From: Candidatus Peribacter sp.
Lineage (GTDB): Bacteria; Patescibacteriota; Gracilibacteria; Peribacterales; Peribacteraceae
NCBI GenBank assembly: GCA_018652955.1
Contig: JABIBA010000009.1
Span: 62,001 to 126,000 of the forward strand
Reading direction: 5' to 3'
Length of the DNA stretch: 64,000 nucleotides
Within the stretch, counting starts at the first letter, position 1; each line of letters begins with the position of its first letter. Below the pieces are notes generated by a model. The model was not told the DNA's origin. It did not search any database and saw nothing but the letters and a program-made list of their open reading frames with translations. A program made the position numbers and the translations under genes. Positions 1-8,160 of the stretch are shown here, in pieces.

Positions 1-815
1 CAAATATCATTGCGCGTGAGATGGGTTCACAAATGCGCGGTACGTCTGGGCCTGCAATCGAAAAACCAGGTGACCTTGCATCACTTCTGAGTAACTTAGA
101 AGAGGGAGACGTATTATTTATTGATGAGATTCATCGCATGCGTCCTGCTATAGAAGAGGTTCTTTATAGTGCGATGGAAGACTTTGCACTCGACCTTGTT
201 ATTGGTAAAGGTCCTGCCGCACGGTCTATGCGCTTGGAGTTAAAGCCGTTTACTCTTGTAGGAGCGACGACAAAAGTTGGTTCGATTAGCGCACCACTGC
301 GCGACCGCTTTACGCATAATTTTAAACTCAACTTTTATAACACGATCGAAATGGAACAGATCGTAGAACGCACAGCAGGAATTCTTGAAGTTCCTCTCGA
401 AGAGGGGGCCGCGCATCTCGTAGCCAAGTCTTGTCGCAGTACCCCGCGTATTGCTAATCGCTTGGTGCGATCTATCAGGGACTTTGCTCAAGTAAGCAAT
501 GAGGATCGTGTGAGTAAAGATCGTGTAGAAACAACGCTTGGTAAATTAGGGATAGATGACAAGGGGCTCGATCACACCGATAGAGAAATCTTACGCACGA
601 TCATTGAGAAGTTTGCAGGAGGTCCTGTCGGACTTTCTACTCTCTGTGCTGCAACTGCAGAAGAGGCGGATACACTAGAAGATGTATATGAGCCGTTCCT
701 TATGCAGTGCGGATATCTTCAACGAACGCCAAAAGGTCGTACAGTAACAGAGCTTGGATACAAATTGTTAGGCATTACTCTCCCAGAGGATGCACAGAGC
801 AAACTCTTCCAGTAG
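1..815 (+). CDS. ruvB: Holliday junction branch migration ATPase RuvB (5' truncated by window)
   Basis: This is the C-terminal part of RuvB, the AAA+ motor that with RuvA drives branch migration of Holliday junctions. The reading frame is open from base 3, so the start and Walker A lie outside the window. Visible are the conserved GPAIEKPGDLA stretch, Walker B with DVLFIDEIHRM, the sensor segment GATT, the arginine-finger region APLRDRF, and the C-terminal winged-helix domain (FAGGPVGLSTLCAA). It ends with TAG. The next gene starts 10 bases downstream. A ruvC homologue lies far away at 42.9 kb, so the ruv genes are dispersed. Confidence 0.97.
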   Translation, partial: NIIAREMGSQMRGTSGPAIEKPGDLASLLSNLEEGDVLFIDEIHRMRPAIEEVLYSAMEDFALDLVIGKGPAARSMRLELKPFTLVGATTKVGSISAPLRDRFTHNFKLNFYNTIEMEQIVERTAGILEVPLEEGAAHLVAKSCRSTPRIANRLVRSIRDFAQVSNEDRVSKDRVETTLGKLGIDDKGLDHTDREILRTIIEKFAGGPVGLSTLCAATAEEADTLEDVYEPFLMQCGYLQRTPKGRTVTELGYKLLGITLPEDAQSKLFQ

Positions 816-825
816 ACTGTCGTCC

Positions 826-1266
826 ATGAGTCCACAAACATACGGAATAATTATCGGTGGAGTAATGCCAGGTATTATTTTTGGTCTGACCAATACACTT
901 GTAAAGGCAAGTACTGAGAAGGGGATCTCTATTCCTTTTTATGTCATATGCACTGGAGCTGGAACACTTCTCATTGGTGCGATCATGTTAATGGTCATGA
1001 AAGATACGAAAGTCTCACTTGCTTCTGGAGGGTATGCGTTTACAGCAGGTGCACTCTGGGCTGCTGGCGTCTCTGGCATTCTCATCGCTCTACAAAATTA
1101 CGACGCATCTATTAGCATTATCACGCCGCTGTTTAACATGAACACTCTTGTGACTGTAGCCCTCGGCTTGTGGTTATTTTCCGAATGGCAGACGGTTAAA
1201 GTTCCACAACTACTTCTTGGATCTTTGTTGATTGTGATTGGTGGTGCTGTAGTCGCTAAAGCGTAG
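826..1266 (+). CDS. small EamA/DMT-like membrane protein
   Basis: A 146-residue hydrophobic protein with about five predicted membrane segments. It resembles a half-size member of the EamA/DMT transporter superfamily, but no substrate can be read from it. I chose ATG 826 over the upstream in-frame ATG at 790, which would overlap ruvB. A -10-like TAGACT overlapping the ruvB stop sits 7 nt before ATG 826, suggesting a leaderless mRNA. Its 3' end overlaps the convergent glycosyltransferase by 11 bp. Confidence 0.7.
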   Translation: MSPQTYGIIIGGVMPGIIFGLTNTLVKASTEKGISIPFYVICTGAGTLLIGAIMLMVMKDTKVSLASGGYAFTAGALWAAGVSGILIALQNYDASISIITPLFNMNTLVTVALGLWLFSEWQTVKVPQLLLGSLLIVIGGAVVAKA

Positions 1267-2374
1267 CGACTGCTTCTCTAATTTGATTCTCGAAACGCGT
1301 CTGAGAAAACTCTTTTGCTCGTGCTTTGCAGGCATCTGATGAATACAAATTGTGATCAAAGTTTTGCAGTACAGCACTGAGTGATTCAGGAGTTTTCTCG
1401 TTAAAGAACACTCCAGTTTTTCCTTCGACAATTGTCTCGAGTGCACCTCCTCCTCTAAAGGCTACGACGGGTGTTCCGCAGGCCATCGCTTCTAGCGGAA
1501 CCAGTCCGAAGTCTTCTTTTCCTGGGAAGATCACCGCGGTTGCATCTGCATACAAGTCTCCTAGTTCATCGCGTTCTCGGTATCCATAAAATTCAATCGT
1601 TGGCCCTGCTATTGCTTGTAGGGTTTTCTTGTGTGGACCTTCACCGACAATTTTGAGAGGAAGCTTGAGTGTGTTGCAGGCCTTGATTGCGATGTCGATG
1701 TTTTTATAAGAGACCAATGTGGAAACGATCAGAAAATATTTTGATACTTCTCTCTGTGCTCCACCAAAAGATTTTTGCATCCAGAAGTTATCTATCGGAG
1801 GGTAGATCACATCACTTTCTTTGCGCCAGTAGAGTTCTACTCTCCTCTGTACATCTTTGGAGGCGGCAAAGAGTTTATCTGCTCTTCCAGATGCCATTGC
1901 ATCCCATGTTCTTAATGGATGGAATGTTTTTTGTAAGTGTCTTTTCTTTAGTGATCCAAATAATCCCATTGATGCTTTTTCGGTGACGTCGTGTGTTCTA
2001 TCCCAAAGATATCTTGCAGGTGCGTGAATGTAGCTTAAATGCTTTGGATGTCCGTTAGTAATAATGCCATGGGCGAAGGCAGACGAGGTAGAAATCACGA
2101 GATCGTATTCTGAAAAATCTAAGGATTCGACCATCTTTGGAAAGTGTTTGAGGTAGAGATGATGGTTATATTTGAGGTTACTTGGGAGGAGAGAGTAGGG
2201 TAGTGGCGCCTTGGGAGTTCGTACTCGATCTTGGGGAAACCACTCTCCAAGCTTCTTTTCGTTATACAGCAAAGTGTAAATAGGAGCATCAGGATACATA
2301 TCTGCGAGGATTAGCAGTACTCGCTCAGCACCGCCACGCATGGTGAGCAGCTCATGGACTAGGGCTATTTTCAT
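1256..2374 (-). CDS. GT4-family glycosyltransferase
   Basis: A 372-residue GT-B fold glycosyltransferase of the GT4 type, a family that moves a sugar from a nucleotide sugar to a growing glycan or lipid at the cytoplasmic face. The N-terminus (MKIALVHE, then RGGAERV) is the usual acceptor-domain start. The C-terminal donor half has GEGPHKKTL and the E-x7-E signature in EDFGLVPLEAMACGTPVVA. The product sugar cannot be told. A TATGCT box (complement of 2381-2386) ends exactly 6 nt before the ATG, so transcription probably begins at the start codon. It overlaps the upstream convergent gene by 11 bp. Confidence 0.85.
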   Translation of the reverse strand: MKIALVHELLTMRGGAERVLLILADMYPDAPIYTLLYNEKKLGEWFPQDRVRTPKAPLPYSLLPSNLKYNHHLYLKHFPKMVESLDFSEYDLVISTSSAFAHGIITNGHPKHLSYIHAPARYLWDRTHDVTEKASMGLFGSLKKRHLQKTFHPLRTWDAMASGRADKLFAASKDVQRRVELYWRKESDVIYPPIDNFWMQKSFGGAQREVSKYFLIVSTLVSYKNIDIAIKACNTLKLPLKIVGEGPHKKTLQAIAGPTIEFYGYRERDELGDLYADATAVIFPGKEDFGLVPLEAMACGTPVVAFRGGGALETIVEGKTGVFFNEKTPESLSAVLQNFDHNLYSSDACKARAKEFSQTRFENQIREAVATL

Positions 2375-2380
2375 AGGTAA

Positions 2381-2386
2381 AGCATA
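2381..2386 (-). promoter_or_regulatory. -10 box of a leaderless promoter (GT4 gene)
   Basis: TATGCT on the minus strand ends 6 nt before the ATG at 2374, which would place the first transcribed base on the A of the ATG. No convincing -35 box. Confidence 0.5.
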
Positions 2387-2418
2387 GCTATTTCTGTTTC
2401 ACTTTGCTGCAAATTGCG

Positions 2419-2424
2419 TACAAT
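2419..2424 (+). promoter_or_regulatory. -10 box, probable promoter of tRNA-Lys(TTT)
   Basis: TACAAT upstream of the tRNA-Lys precursor. If used, the transcript would begin near 2431 and carry about 110 nt of 5' leader, including the partial tRNA copy and two hairpins. Confidence 0.4.
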
Positions 2425-2443
2425 AGCGTCGCGCAGAGCAGCC

Positions 2444-2517
2444 GGGTCGGTAGCTCAGTGCCTAGGCCAGCGTTGCTGGCCGTGATATAAGAAGGTACAG
2501 TGCTCGGACCTTATATC
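2444..2517 (+). repeat. partial tRNA-Lys 5' copy followed by two hairpins
   Basis: Bases 2444-2460 exactly repeat the first 17 bases of the tRNA-Lys gene at 2543-2559 (acceptor strand plus start of the D arm). The copy then diverges into a 7-bp hairpin with a 3-nt loop (2465-2481) and a 10-bp hairpin with a 3-nt bulge (2484-2517). No matching 3' acceptor strand exists, so this is not a complete tRNA. It may be a duplication remnant, a processing element or a structured leader. Confidence 0.6.
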
Positions 2518-2542
2518 TGATCTTTCTACAGCATCTCTATAT

Positions 2543-2617
2543 GGGTCGGTAGCTCAGTGGTAGAGCAGGAGACTTTTAATCTCTTGGCCGTGGGTTCGAT
2601 CCCCACCCGACCCACCA
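2543..2617 (+). tRNA. tRNA-Lys (anticodon TTT)
   Basis: Full cloverleaf: acceptor GGGTCGG pairs with CCGACCC, the anticodon loop is CTTTTAA, the T arm is GTGGG-TTCGATC-CCCAC, the discriminator is A and CCA is encoded. It is nearly identical to tRNA-Lys(CTT) at 51.6 kb apart from the anticodon and one T-loop base. Confidence 0.95.
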
Positions 2618-2679
2618 TTATTTTATGAAAGGAAACCTACGGTTCCTTGTGAGCTTCCGCTTCGCAGAGTTTTTTATGT

Positions 2680-3486
2680 TTAAAAACTCTTACCCCTCAT
2701 TCTCTTCCATAAAAATCCAACTCCACTGAGATACAAAATATAGCTGAGCACTTCTATCAAGCTTGGGTTTCCGTTGTATCCAAATACACCTTTGAGTAGT
2801 CCTCCGAAGGTTCCTTTTTCATTGATGAGGTGATTTACGTCCCAGACATGTTCAATGAAAATTGGGATCAAGTACGCTTCTTGGAGTTCATGTACTCCGT
2901 GAGCAATAAGACCTGCAGCAAAGAACATCAGAAGTACTCCGGTAAATTGGAAGAATCGACTTAGAGAAAACCATGTCATCATTCCACGGAAGAGCAGCCA
3001 TGCAGCTCCAACTGCCAAGACCATTCCTGCGATTGCCCCGAGGTGTGTTGTCGCATCTTCAGATTGCATGAATGCAGCTTGCAAGAAGATCACGGTCTCT
3101 ATTCCTTCACGAAGGATAGATGTATACACCAGCAAGAACAGACTAATGAGTGCACCTGTTTCTAGGTGCAGGTGCATCTTTTTTTCGATGCCTTCCTTCA
3201 TGTACTTTCCGTTCAGAGCTAGCCAAATAATCATCCATGTAATAAGACCACCAGCTACCAACATAGTTACTCCTTCGTAAATCTTTTCTGATCTTCCTTC
3301 GAAACCTCCAGCAAATTGCATGATGATAAATCCAGCAATGACAGAGGTAAGTATTCCTGCAGCAACTCCTGCCCAGATAATAGGATTGCGATCTCTATTT
3401 TGTGTCCTACTTAAAAACGCCAGCATGATGCCGACAATCAGAGAGGCCTCAAGTGTTTCGCGGAGAGTGATGAGAAGGGCTGCCAT
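2680..3486 (-). CDS. FTR1-family iron permease
   Basis: A 268-residue polytopic membrane protein of the FTR1/EfeU family, which imports iron across the cytoplasmic membrane. Two REXXE iron-binding motifs are present, RETLE in the first helix and REGIE in the fourth, with about seven membrane segments. I chose the internal start MAALLITLRETLEA because families begin just before the first REXXE helix and a TACAAT box lies 10 nt upstream of it. The 14 residues before it in the longer frame look non-native. It is divergent from tatD with 44 bp between. No EfeO or EfeB partner is nearby. Confidence 0.85.
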   Translation of the reverse strand: MAALLITLRETLEASLIVGIMLAFLSRTQNRDRNPIIWAGVAAGILTSVIAGFIIMQFAGGFEGRSEKIYEGVTMLVAGGLITWMIIWLALNGKYMKEGIEKKMHLHLETGALISLFLLVYTSILREGIETVIFLQAAFMQSEDATTHLGAIAGMVLAVGAAWLLFRGMMTWFSLSRFFQFTGVLLMFFAAGLIAHGVHELQEAYLIPIFIEHVWDVNHLINEKGTFGGLLKGVFGYNGNPSLIEVLSYILYLSGVGFLWKRMRGKSF

Positions 3487-3530
3487 AGACTCGGCTATTG
3501 TAGGGGCATGTGTGTATGATGCAATCAATC

Positions 3531-4289
3531 ATGATTGATTCTCATTGTCACCTAGCCGATCCAAAGTTTTCATCAGATCTTTCTGAAGTAATTGGTCGTG
3601 CACTTGCCAGTGGAATCGATCGGTTTGTCTCTATTGCAGATACACTCGAAGAAGGGGATAAGTGTTTAGAGCTTGCGGAAAATTATGATCAAATATTTTG
3701 TACAATGGGAGTGCATCCTCATGCGGCAAGTACGTGGGATACAGAAGTTGGGAAATCAAAAATAGTTGAAGCTTCTCAAAATCCGAAGATGGTTGCAGTC
3801 GGAGAGGTAGGTCTTGATTATCACTATATGAATTCTCCGAAAGAAGATCAGATCAGAGCTTTCAGGGATCAAATTCAGATCGCTAAAGCATTAGATCTTC
3901 CTCTTGTTGTTCATAACCGAGAGTCGATAGAGGATTTATTAGATATTATTAGAGAGCTTGAGCCACCAAGTCTTGTGTTACATTGTAATACAGAGAAGTG
4001 GGAGGATTGTAGCGAGCTTATCGATAGAGGATACCTATTCGGGTTTACAGGAATAGCAACGTATCCGAAGTCCGAAGATATTAGAAATACCATCAAAGAG
4101 TGCCCGATCGAGCAGATGATGATAGAAACAGATGCTCCGTATCTTTCTCCTGAAGGATACAGAGGAAAACGTTGCGAACCTGCGTTCGTCATCGAGGTGG
4201 CACAGCTGATTGCAGGCATCAAGCAAGTATCTCTGGAGGAAGTAGATCGCATAACAACAGAGAACACAGTGAAGTTTTATGGATTATAG
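3531..4289 (+). CDS. tatD: TatD-family metal-dependent deoxyribonuclease
   Basis: A 252-residue TIM-barrel hydrolase of the TatD family (3'-5' DNase or DNA repair activity in characterised members). Metal ligands are visible: the N-terminal DSHCHL (HxH), GEVGLDYH (Glu), VVHNRES (His), LHCN (His) and ETDAPYLSP (Asp). The start ATG 3531 places MIDSHCHL at the N-terminus as usual; the upstream GTG at 3510 would add seven unconserved residues. A TATGAT box lies 10 nt upstream. It is monocistronic and followed by tRNA-Gly. Confidence 0.92.
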   Translation: MIDSHCHLADPKFSSDLSEVIGRALASGIDRFVSIADTLEEGDKCLELAENYDQIFCTMGVHPHAASTWDTEVGKSKIVEASQNPKMVAVGEVGLDYHYMNSPKEDQIRAFRDQIQIAKALDLPLVVHNRESIEDLLDIIRELEPPSLVLHCNTEKWEDCSELIDRGYLFGFTGIATYPKSEDIRNTIKECPIEQMMIETDAPYLSPEGYRGKRCEPAFVIEVAQLIAGIKQVSLEEVDRITTENTVKFYGL

Positions 4290-4290
4290 A

Positions 4291-4319
4291 TTGCACAAAA
4301 CTATGAATGTGATTAGGAT
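4291..4319 (+). promoter_or_regulatory. sigma70-type promoter of tRNA-Gly
   Basis: TTGCAC (4291-4296), a 17-bp spacer and TAGGAT (4314-4319), with predicted start near 4326, just before the tRNA at 4331. Confidence 0.6.
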
Positions 4320-4330
4320 TTTGTCGCCCT

Positions 4331-4407
4331 GCGGATGTAGCTCAGTTGGCTAGAGCGTCTCCTTGCCATGGAGAAGGTCGCGAGTTCGAATCTCGTCATC
4401 CGCTCCA
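4331..4407 (+). tRNA. tRNA-Gly (anticodon GCC)
   Basis: Acceptor GCGGATG pairs with CATCCGC. The anticodon loop is TTGCCAT within stem TCTCC/GGAGA, the discriminator is T as usual for Gly, and CCA is encoded. Confidence 0.95.
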
Positions 4408-4519
4408 AATTCACTACAAGATATTGCGGATATACAGACAATGTTTTCTAATGGTACTAATTTGACTAGTTATCTTAACAATTCAAGCTCTAAGAGTCGA
4501 ATAGAGTGCGAATTTCTGG

Positions 4520-4525
4520 TATAAT
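4520..4525 (+). promoter_or_regulatory. extended -10 of a leaderless promoter (pilin-like cluster)
   Basis: A consensus TATAAT preceded by TGG (extended -10) ends 6 nt before ATG 4532. It probably drives the three-gene membrane protein cluster as a leaderless mRNA. Confidence 0.65.
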
Positions 4526-4531
4526 CATTTG

Positions 4532-5569
4532 ATGTATCCACAAAAACACACAGCACAAATAGTGGCACTTACCTTAGGACTCGCTGGGGTATTTGTGTTT
4601 CTTGGTGGGGAACGCATGTCAGTGTCAGCACAGAGTTCACCGGGGTACGTTGCGGTAACTTTTACCTCTCGGTCGTTTCCTTCTTTGTAGTTTTCTTCTG
4701 TGGACATTTCAGTAAACAATAGTTCTACCTCATTGCCCACAACGAGTTTTAGTTCGATCGCTCCACCGAGCACATCGTTCAGTTCGTTTTCGTTCTCACA
4801 AGAAAATAGTTCTGTCTCGTTTTCTCGGTTCTCCCGAAGCTCGTTTTCATTCTCTGCAACAACGTCATTCTCCTTTTCTTCGACACCTCCTAGTCCAGGG
4901 CCAACACCACAGCCGGGGCCAGCCCCAGGCCCTGCCCCTTCACCTGGGCCCATTCCTCAGCCAGGAGAACCAGGACCAGGACCAGCGCCCGCTCCAGGAC
5001 CAGCTCCAGCACCCGCTCCAGCACCCGCTCCAGCTCCAGCTCCAGCTCCAGGACCCGCTCCAGCTCCAGCACCTAGTCCTGCTCCAGGACCATCTGGTGG
5101 AACCTTTGGTGGTGGAACCTTTGGTGGAGTGATTGGAGGAACAGGTCTACTTGGTGGTGCGGGAGTGGGAACAGTAAGCACCGGAGGCGGAGGCGGAGGA
5201 TCTGGACCACGAAGGAGCGCAAGACCTGCCCCAAAGGGGACATGTACTCCAGATAGCGATCTCTCAAAAAAGCGTGCGTGTGTACCGCTTATTCAACCTC
5301 TTGGAAGACTCAATAGACTTGTCATCAAACCAGGGGCCGGAACATTTATCGATTACTTTAACCAGGCTGCGGACTTACTTCTTACTGTCGCTGTTGGTTT
5401 TGCTGTTCTGTGGATTCTTATTGGAAGCTACTTCGTTATGATGTCTGGTTCCAATGGGGGAATGCGGTCGACGGGGAAATCTATGATCACATGGGCTATG
5501 ATAGGTTTGATAATTGTGAACTTTGCAGGATTCTTCCTACGCACCTTTAACAGCATCTTCTTTACGTAA
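4532..5569 (+). CDS. exported Ser/Pro-Ala stalk protein with VirB2/TrbC-like C-terminus, interrupted by in-frame TAG
   Basis: One reading frame runs from ATG 4532 to TAA 5567-5569 (345 codons), broken only by TAG at 4688-4690 (codon 53). Before the stop is a good signal peptide: a hydrophobic core followed by SVSA|QSS. After it come a Ser/Phe-rich segment, a long Pro-Ala/Gly-Pro stalk (about 4890-5095), a Gly/Thr-rich stretch, a basic Cys-containing segment, and two membrane helices at the C-terminus in the layout of VirB2/TrbC-like pilins. Options are amber readthrough, reinitiation at GTG 4700, a degraded gene or a sequencing error. TAG ends other genes here, so it is not globally recoded. 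It is the first of three similar genes; function is inferred from topology only. Confidence 0.6.
4688..4690 (+). other. in-frame amber codon within exported protein gene
   Basis: TAG in the frame set by ATG 4532, 19 codons after the predicted signal-peptide cleavage site. The frame continues open for 292 more codons with composition fitting the same exported protein. Confidence 0.8.
4966..5095 (+). repeat. Pro-Ala/Pro-Gly coding microrepeat
   Basis: Short imperfect repeats of the type CCAGCTCCAGCACCCGCT encode the Pro-Ala stalk. The repetition also opens long spurious frames on the other strand. Confidence 0.85.
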
Positions 5570-5575
5570 GCTCTC

Positions 5576-6139
5576 ATGGGAACTCTCTATTCATTCATCA
5601 TCGCATATGTACCAGCTGCGTACGCAATAGGGCGTCCTTGTGACTATATCAATAACTGTGGAGTAGGATTTAACCCGCTCCCACGATTTGCCACTGTTGC
5701 AGCTGCTGCCTTACTCGAGATTGTTTCGGGTCTTGCGGTACTATTTGTTGTTATTGGTGGAGCGCTATTGGTGTTGAATTTTGGAAATGAATCTCAGTCA
5801 GAGAAAGGAAAAAAGGCAATTGTCTTCTCTCTTATAGGATGGGCTATTGCCCTTTCTTCTCAGGCGATAATTTCATTCTCTGTCGCACGTGCAGGAACGA
5901 TCGATTACCTTGTTCCTCATCTTAGCATTATGCGTGTCATGGTTGGTTCTATGTTGTTTGTCTTTAATGTGGTCTTTGCTCTTATGATGCTTTTCTATGG
6001 ATACAAATTAGTCTTCGCCCGTGGTCAGCAGAGTGAGTTGGATGCTGTAAAGAAGGCGCTTACGATGACTATCGCTGGTGCAATTGCTATTAATATTTCG
6101 TACGCACTCGTGCGTGCTACTGCTCAACTCGGATTCTAG
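5576..6139 (+). CDS. four-helix membrane protein, VirB2/TrbC-like
   Basis: A 187-residue protein that begins 6 nt after the preceding gene with no Shine-Dalgarno, so it is probably translated by coupling. The N-terminus looks like a weak signal peptide (YVPAAYA), then a small Cys-containing segment (RPCDYINNCG) and about four membrane helices in two pairs separated by charged loops (SQSEKGKK and QQSELDAVKK). Each pair resembles the two-helix VirB2/TrbC pilin fold, as if duplicated. A conjugation-, secretion- or pilus-like role is inferred from topology and the neighbours. Confidence 0.6.
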   Translation: MGTLYSFIIAYVPAAYAIGRPCDYINNCGVGFNPLPRFATVAAAALLEIVSGLAVLFVVIGGALLVLNFGNESQSEKGKKAIVFSLIGWAIALSSQAIISFSVARAGTIDYLVPHLSIMRVMVGSMLFVFNVVFALMMLFYGYKLVFARGQQSELDAVKKALTMTIAGAIAINISYALVRATAQLGF

Positions 6140-6141
6140 TC

Positions 6142-6510
6142 ATGATTTCATCTCTCCTCCTTTCTCTTGGCGTTATCGAAAAGGCGTACGCATCTCCGTA
6201 CTTTGGGTACTACTGCAGTGCACTTGGAACGTATTGTGGAGACGGGCAAGGATTTATTATTCACATCGCTGTGAGAACCGCGAATGTTATTGTTATCCCT
6301 GTTGTCGGTGCCATTGCTGTTATCGCTATTCTTTGGGCCTCGCTTAAGATGATCTCCTCTGCAGGGGATGACCAAGGAAAAGAAGAAGCTAAGAAGATTA
6401 TCCTCGGTGCTGTTACCGGTATTATTCTTGCTGTTACTGGAGTTGCTATCGTCAACTGGGTCTGCAGACTTGTAGAATTGGCAACAAATGGGTCAGGGTT
6501 GTGTGCGTAA
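6142..6510 (+). CDS. VirB2/TrbC-like pilin protein
   Basis: A 122-residue protein that starts 2 nt after the previous stop. It has a signal peptide ending near KAYA|SPYF, four Cys residues that could form disulfides outside the cell, and two membrane helices linked by a charged loop (SSAGDDQGKEEAKK). This is the layout of TrbC/VirB2 pilins common in Patescibacteria. A relative lies at 49.6 kb, and a VirB4-like ATPase lies 6 kb downstream. The actual assembly is unknown. Confidence 0.65.
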   Translation: MISSLLLSLGVIEKAYASPYFGYYCSALGTYCGDGQGFIIHIAVRTANVIVIPVVGAIAVIAILWASLKMISSAGDDQGKEEAKKIILGAVTGIILAVTGVAIVNWVCRLVELATNGSGLCA

Positions 6511-6526
6511 TGCGGGTTTTTGGTGC

Positions 6527-6532
6527 TATGCT
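6527..6532 (+). promoter_or_regulatory. extended -10 of a leaderless promoter (metG)
   Basis: TATGCT preceded by TGC ends 6 nt before ATG 6539. Confidence 0.55.
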
Positions 6533-6538
6533 ACCCAC

Positions 6539-8080
6539 ATGTCCCGTCAGTACATCACTACGGCTATTGATTATCCTAATGCAGCCCCTCATATGGGCCA
6601 TGTATTGGAAAAGGTACTTGCAGACGTCAGTGCTCGTTGGTTCCGCTTACGCGGCGATACGGTGCGATTTCAGATAGGTACAGATGAGCATGGAACCAAG
6701 ATTCAGCGAACTGCAGAAGATGAGGGGATTAGCCCTAAAGATCTTGTCGATCGTAATGTTCCACTGTTTCAAGACCTCTATGAACGTCTACATATCAGTC
6801 ATGATTATTTTATTCGTACATCAGACCAGTCGCAGCATTGGCCAACAGTTCAGGAGCTTTGGAAGCGTTTGGAGGCTGCGGGAATGCTAGAGAAGCGCAG
6901 TTACACAGGACTCTATTGCAGTGGCTGTGAACGGTTTATGACCAAACGTGATCTTGATGAGACAGGGAATTGCCCGAACCATAAAAAAGCTCCAGAAGAG
7001 GTAACAGAAGAGAACTACTTTTTCTTGATGAGTCGCGATACTGATAATCTCAAAAACTTATTGCAGAAAGAATGGGACGGAGAAAGTTACAGAATAATTC
7101 CTGAAAGCCGTGCCCAAGAAACACTCGCACTTATCGACCAAGGACTCGAAGATGTTTCGTTTTCTCGTCCGAAGTCATCGCTTACTTGGGGAGTGCCTGT
7201 TCCAGAAGATGAAGACCAGACCATGTACGTTTGGTGTGACGCTCTGACTAATTACATCTCAGGTCTTGGTTTGCTTACCAGCAAAGAAGACACGTCGTTT
7301 TGGAACGATGCCACGGTGACACATGTTATCGGTAAAGACATTGCACGGTTTCATGCACTGATCTGGCCGAGCATGTTAAAGGCTGCGGAGTTAAGAACTC
7401 CTGATCAACTCCTGATTCACGGATTTCTCACGAGCGAGGGAGAGAAGATGAGTAAGTCTACGGGGAATGTTGTTGTTCCAGATGACGTACTTAAAAAGTT
7501 TGATGGTAATCCAGATCCAATTCGATTTTATTTAAGTCATGAGATTCCAGTAGGAAACGATGGAGACTTCTCGTGGGATCGCTTTGAAAAACTCTATGAT
7601 GCAAAGCTTCGCAATGCACTGGGGAACTTGCTCAACCGTGTATTGGTATTGATTCAAAAAGAAGGAGGGGCAATTACTATTCCAGATTCTGCAGAAGACG
7701 AAGGACACGCGAGTAGTGGCTGGAAGAAGTATGCAGAGTCTATGGATCAATTTGATCTGCACGCAGGCTTGCAGCAGGCAATGCACGTTGTCGACGCTCT
7801 CAATGGTGCAATAGACAGTACAAAGCCATGGGCTATGGAGGGAGAAGAGAAAGTAATTCTCCTCTCTCGTTTTGCGGAATCTCTCCGTCATGCAGCATTA
7901 CTTCTACTGCCTTTTGTCCCAGATACAGCGAAACGCATGACTGAGCAGCTTGGAGTATCGTACGCAGATCGTATGCTGGATAAGGATTTCGTTATCACAG
8001 AGGAGATGCGGCAATTTGGAGGGCAAAAGGACTGGAAAAAGGTGGGAGAGCCTAGTATTCTTTTCGCGCCTCTTTCGTAA
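6539..8080 (+). CDS. metG: methionyl-tRNA synthetase
   Basis: A 513-residue class I synthetase that charges tRNA-Met. The HIGH motif appears as HMGH in NAAPHMGHVLEKV, and KMSKS is exact in GEKMSKSTGN. The connective peptide has a zinc-knuckle remnant (YCSGCERF, then GNCPNH). The C-terminal anticodon-binding helical domain is present, but there is no EMAP/Trbp111 extension, so it is the short form. The start at 6539 gives MSRQYITTAIDYPNA, normal for the family. The -10 box 6 nt upstream lies in the window after the pilin cluster, so metG is probably transcribed on its own. Confidence 0.97.
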   Translation: MSRQYITTAIDYPNAAPHMGHVLEKVLADVSARWFRLRGDTVRFQIGTDEHGTKIQRTAEDEGISPKDLVDRNVPLFQDLYERLHISHDYFIRTSDQSQHWPTVQELWKRLEAAGMLEKRSYTGLYCSGCERFMTKRDLDETGNCPNHKKAPEEVTEENYFFLMSRDTDNLKNLLQKEWDGESYRIIPESRAQETLALIDQGLEDVSFSRPKSSLTWGVPVPEDEDQTMYVWCDALTNYISGLGLLTSKEDTSFWNDATVTHVIGKDIARFHALIWPSMLKAAELRTPDQLLIHGFLTSEGEKMSKSTGNVVVPDDVLKKFDGNPDPIRFYLSHEIPVGNDGDFSWDRFEKLYDAKLRNALGNLLNRVLVLIQKEGGAITIPDSAEDEGHASSGWKKYAESMDQFDLHAGLQQAMHVVDALNGAIDSTKPWAMEGEEKVILLSRFAESLRHAALLLLPFVPDTAKRMTEQLGVSYADRMLDKDFVITEEMRQFGGQKDWKKVGEPSILFAPLS

Positions 8081-8160
8081 CGAAAACGGAAAAGTCCTTA
8101 AAAGAGACTAACGACCGAAAGCAGTGGCGAGGGGCGATTTATTTCTTTTCAATCTTTATT

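Noticed and set aside
2444-2542. A second complete tRNA upstream of tRNA-Lys
   Set aside because: Only the first 17 bases match; no 3' acceptor strand or T arm is present.
3510-3530. Upstream GTG start for tatD
   Set aside because: It adds residues not seen in the family and lies before the TATGAT -10 box.
4688-4690. Genome-wide recoding of TAG or TGA
   Set aside because: TAG and TGA both end normal genes here (ruvB TAG; 27836- and 34406- TGA), and no other in-frame stops were noticed.
4525-5267. Several long minus-strand frames through the Ser/Pro-Ala gene
   Set aside because: They come from repetitive, strand-symmetric composition (Glu- or Gly-Pro-rich translations), overlap the stalk gene and its promoter, and have no own promoter.
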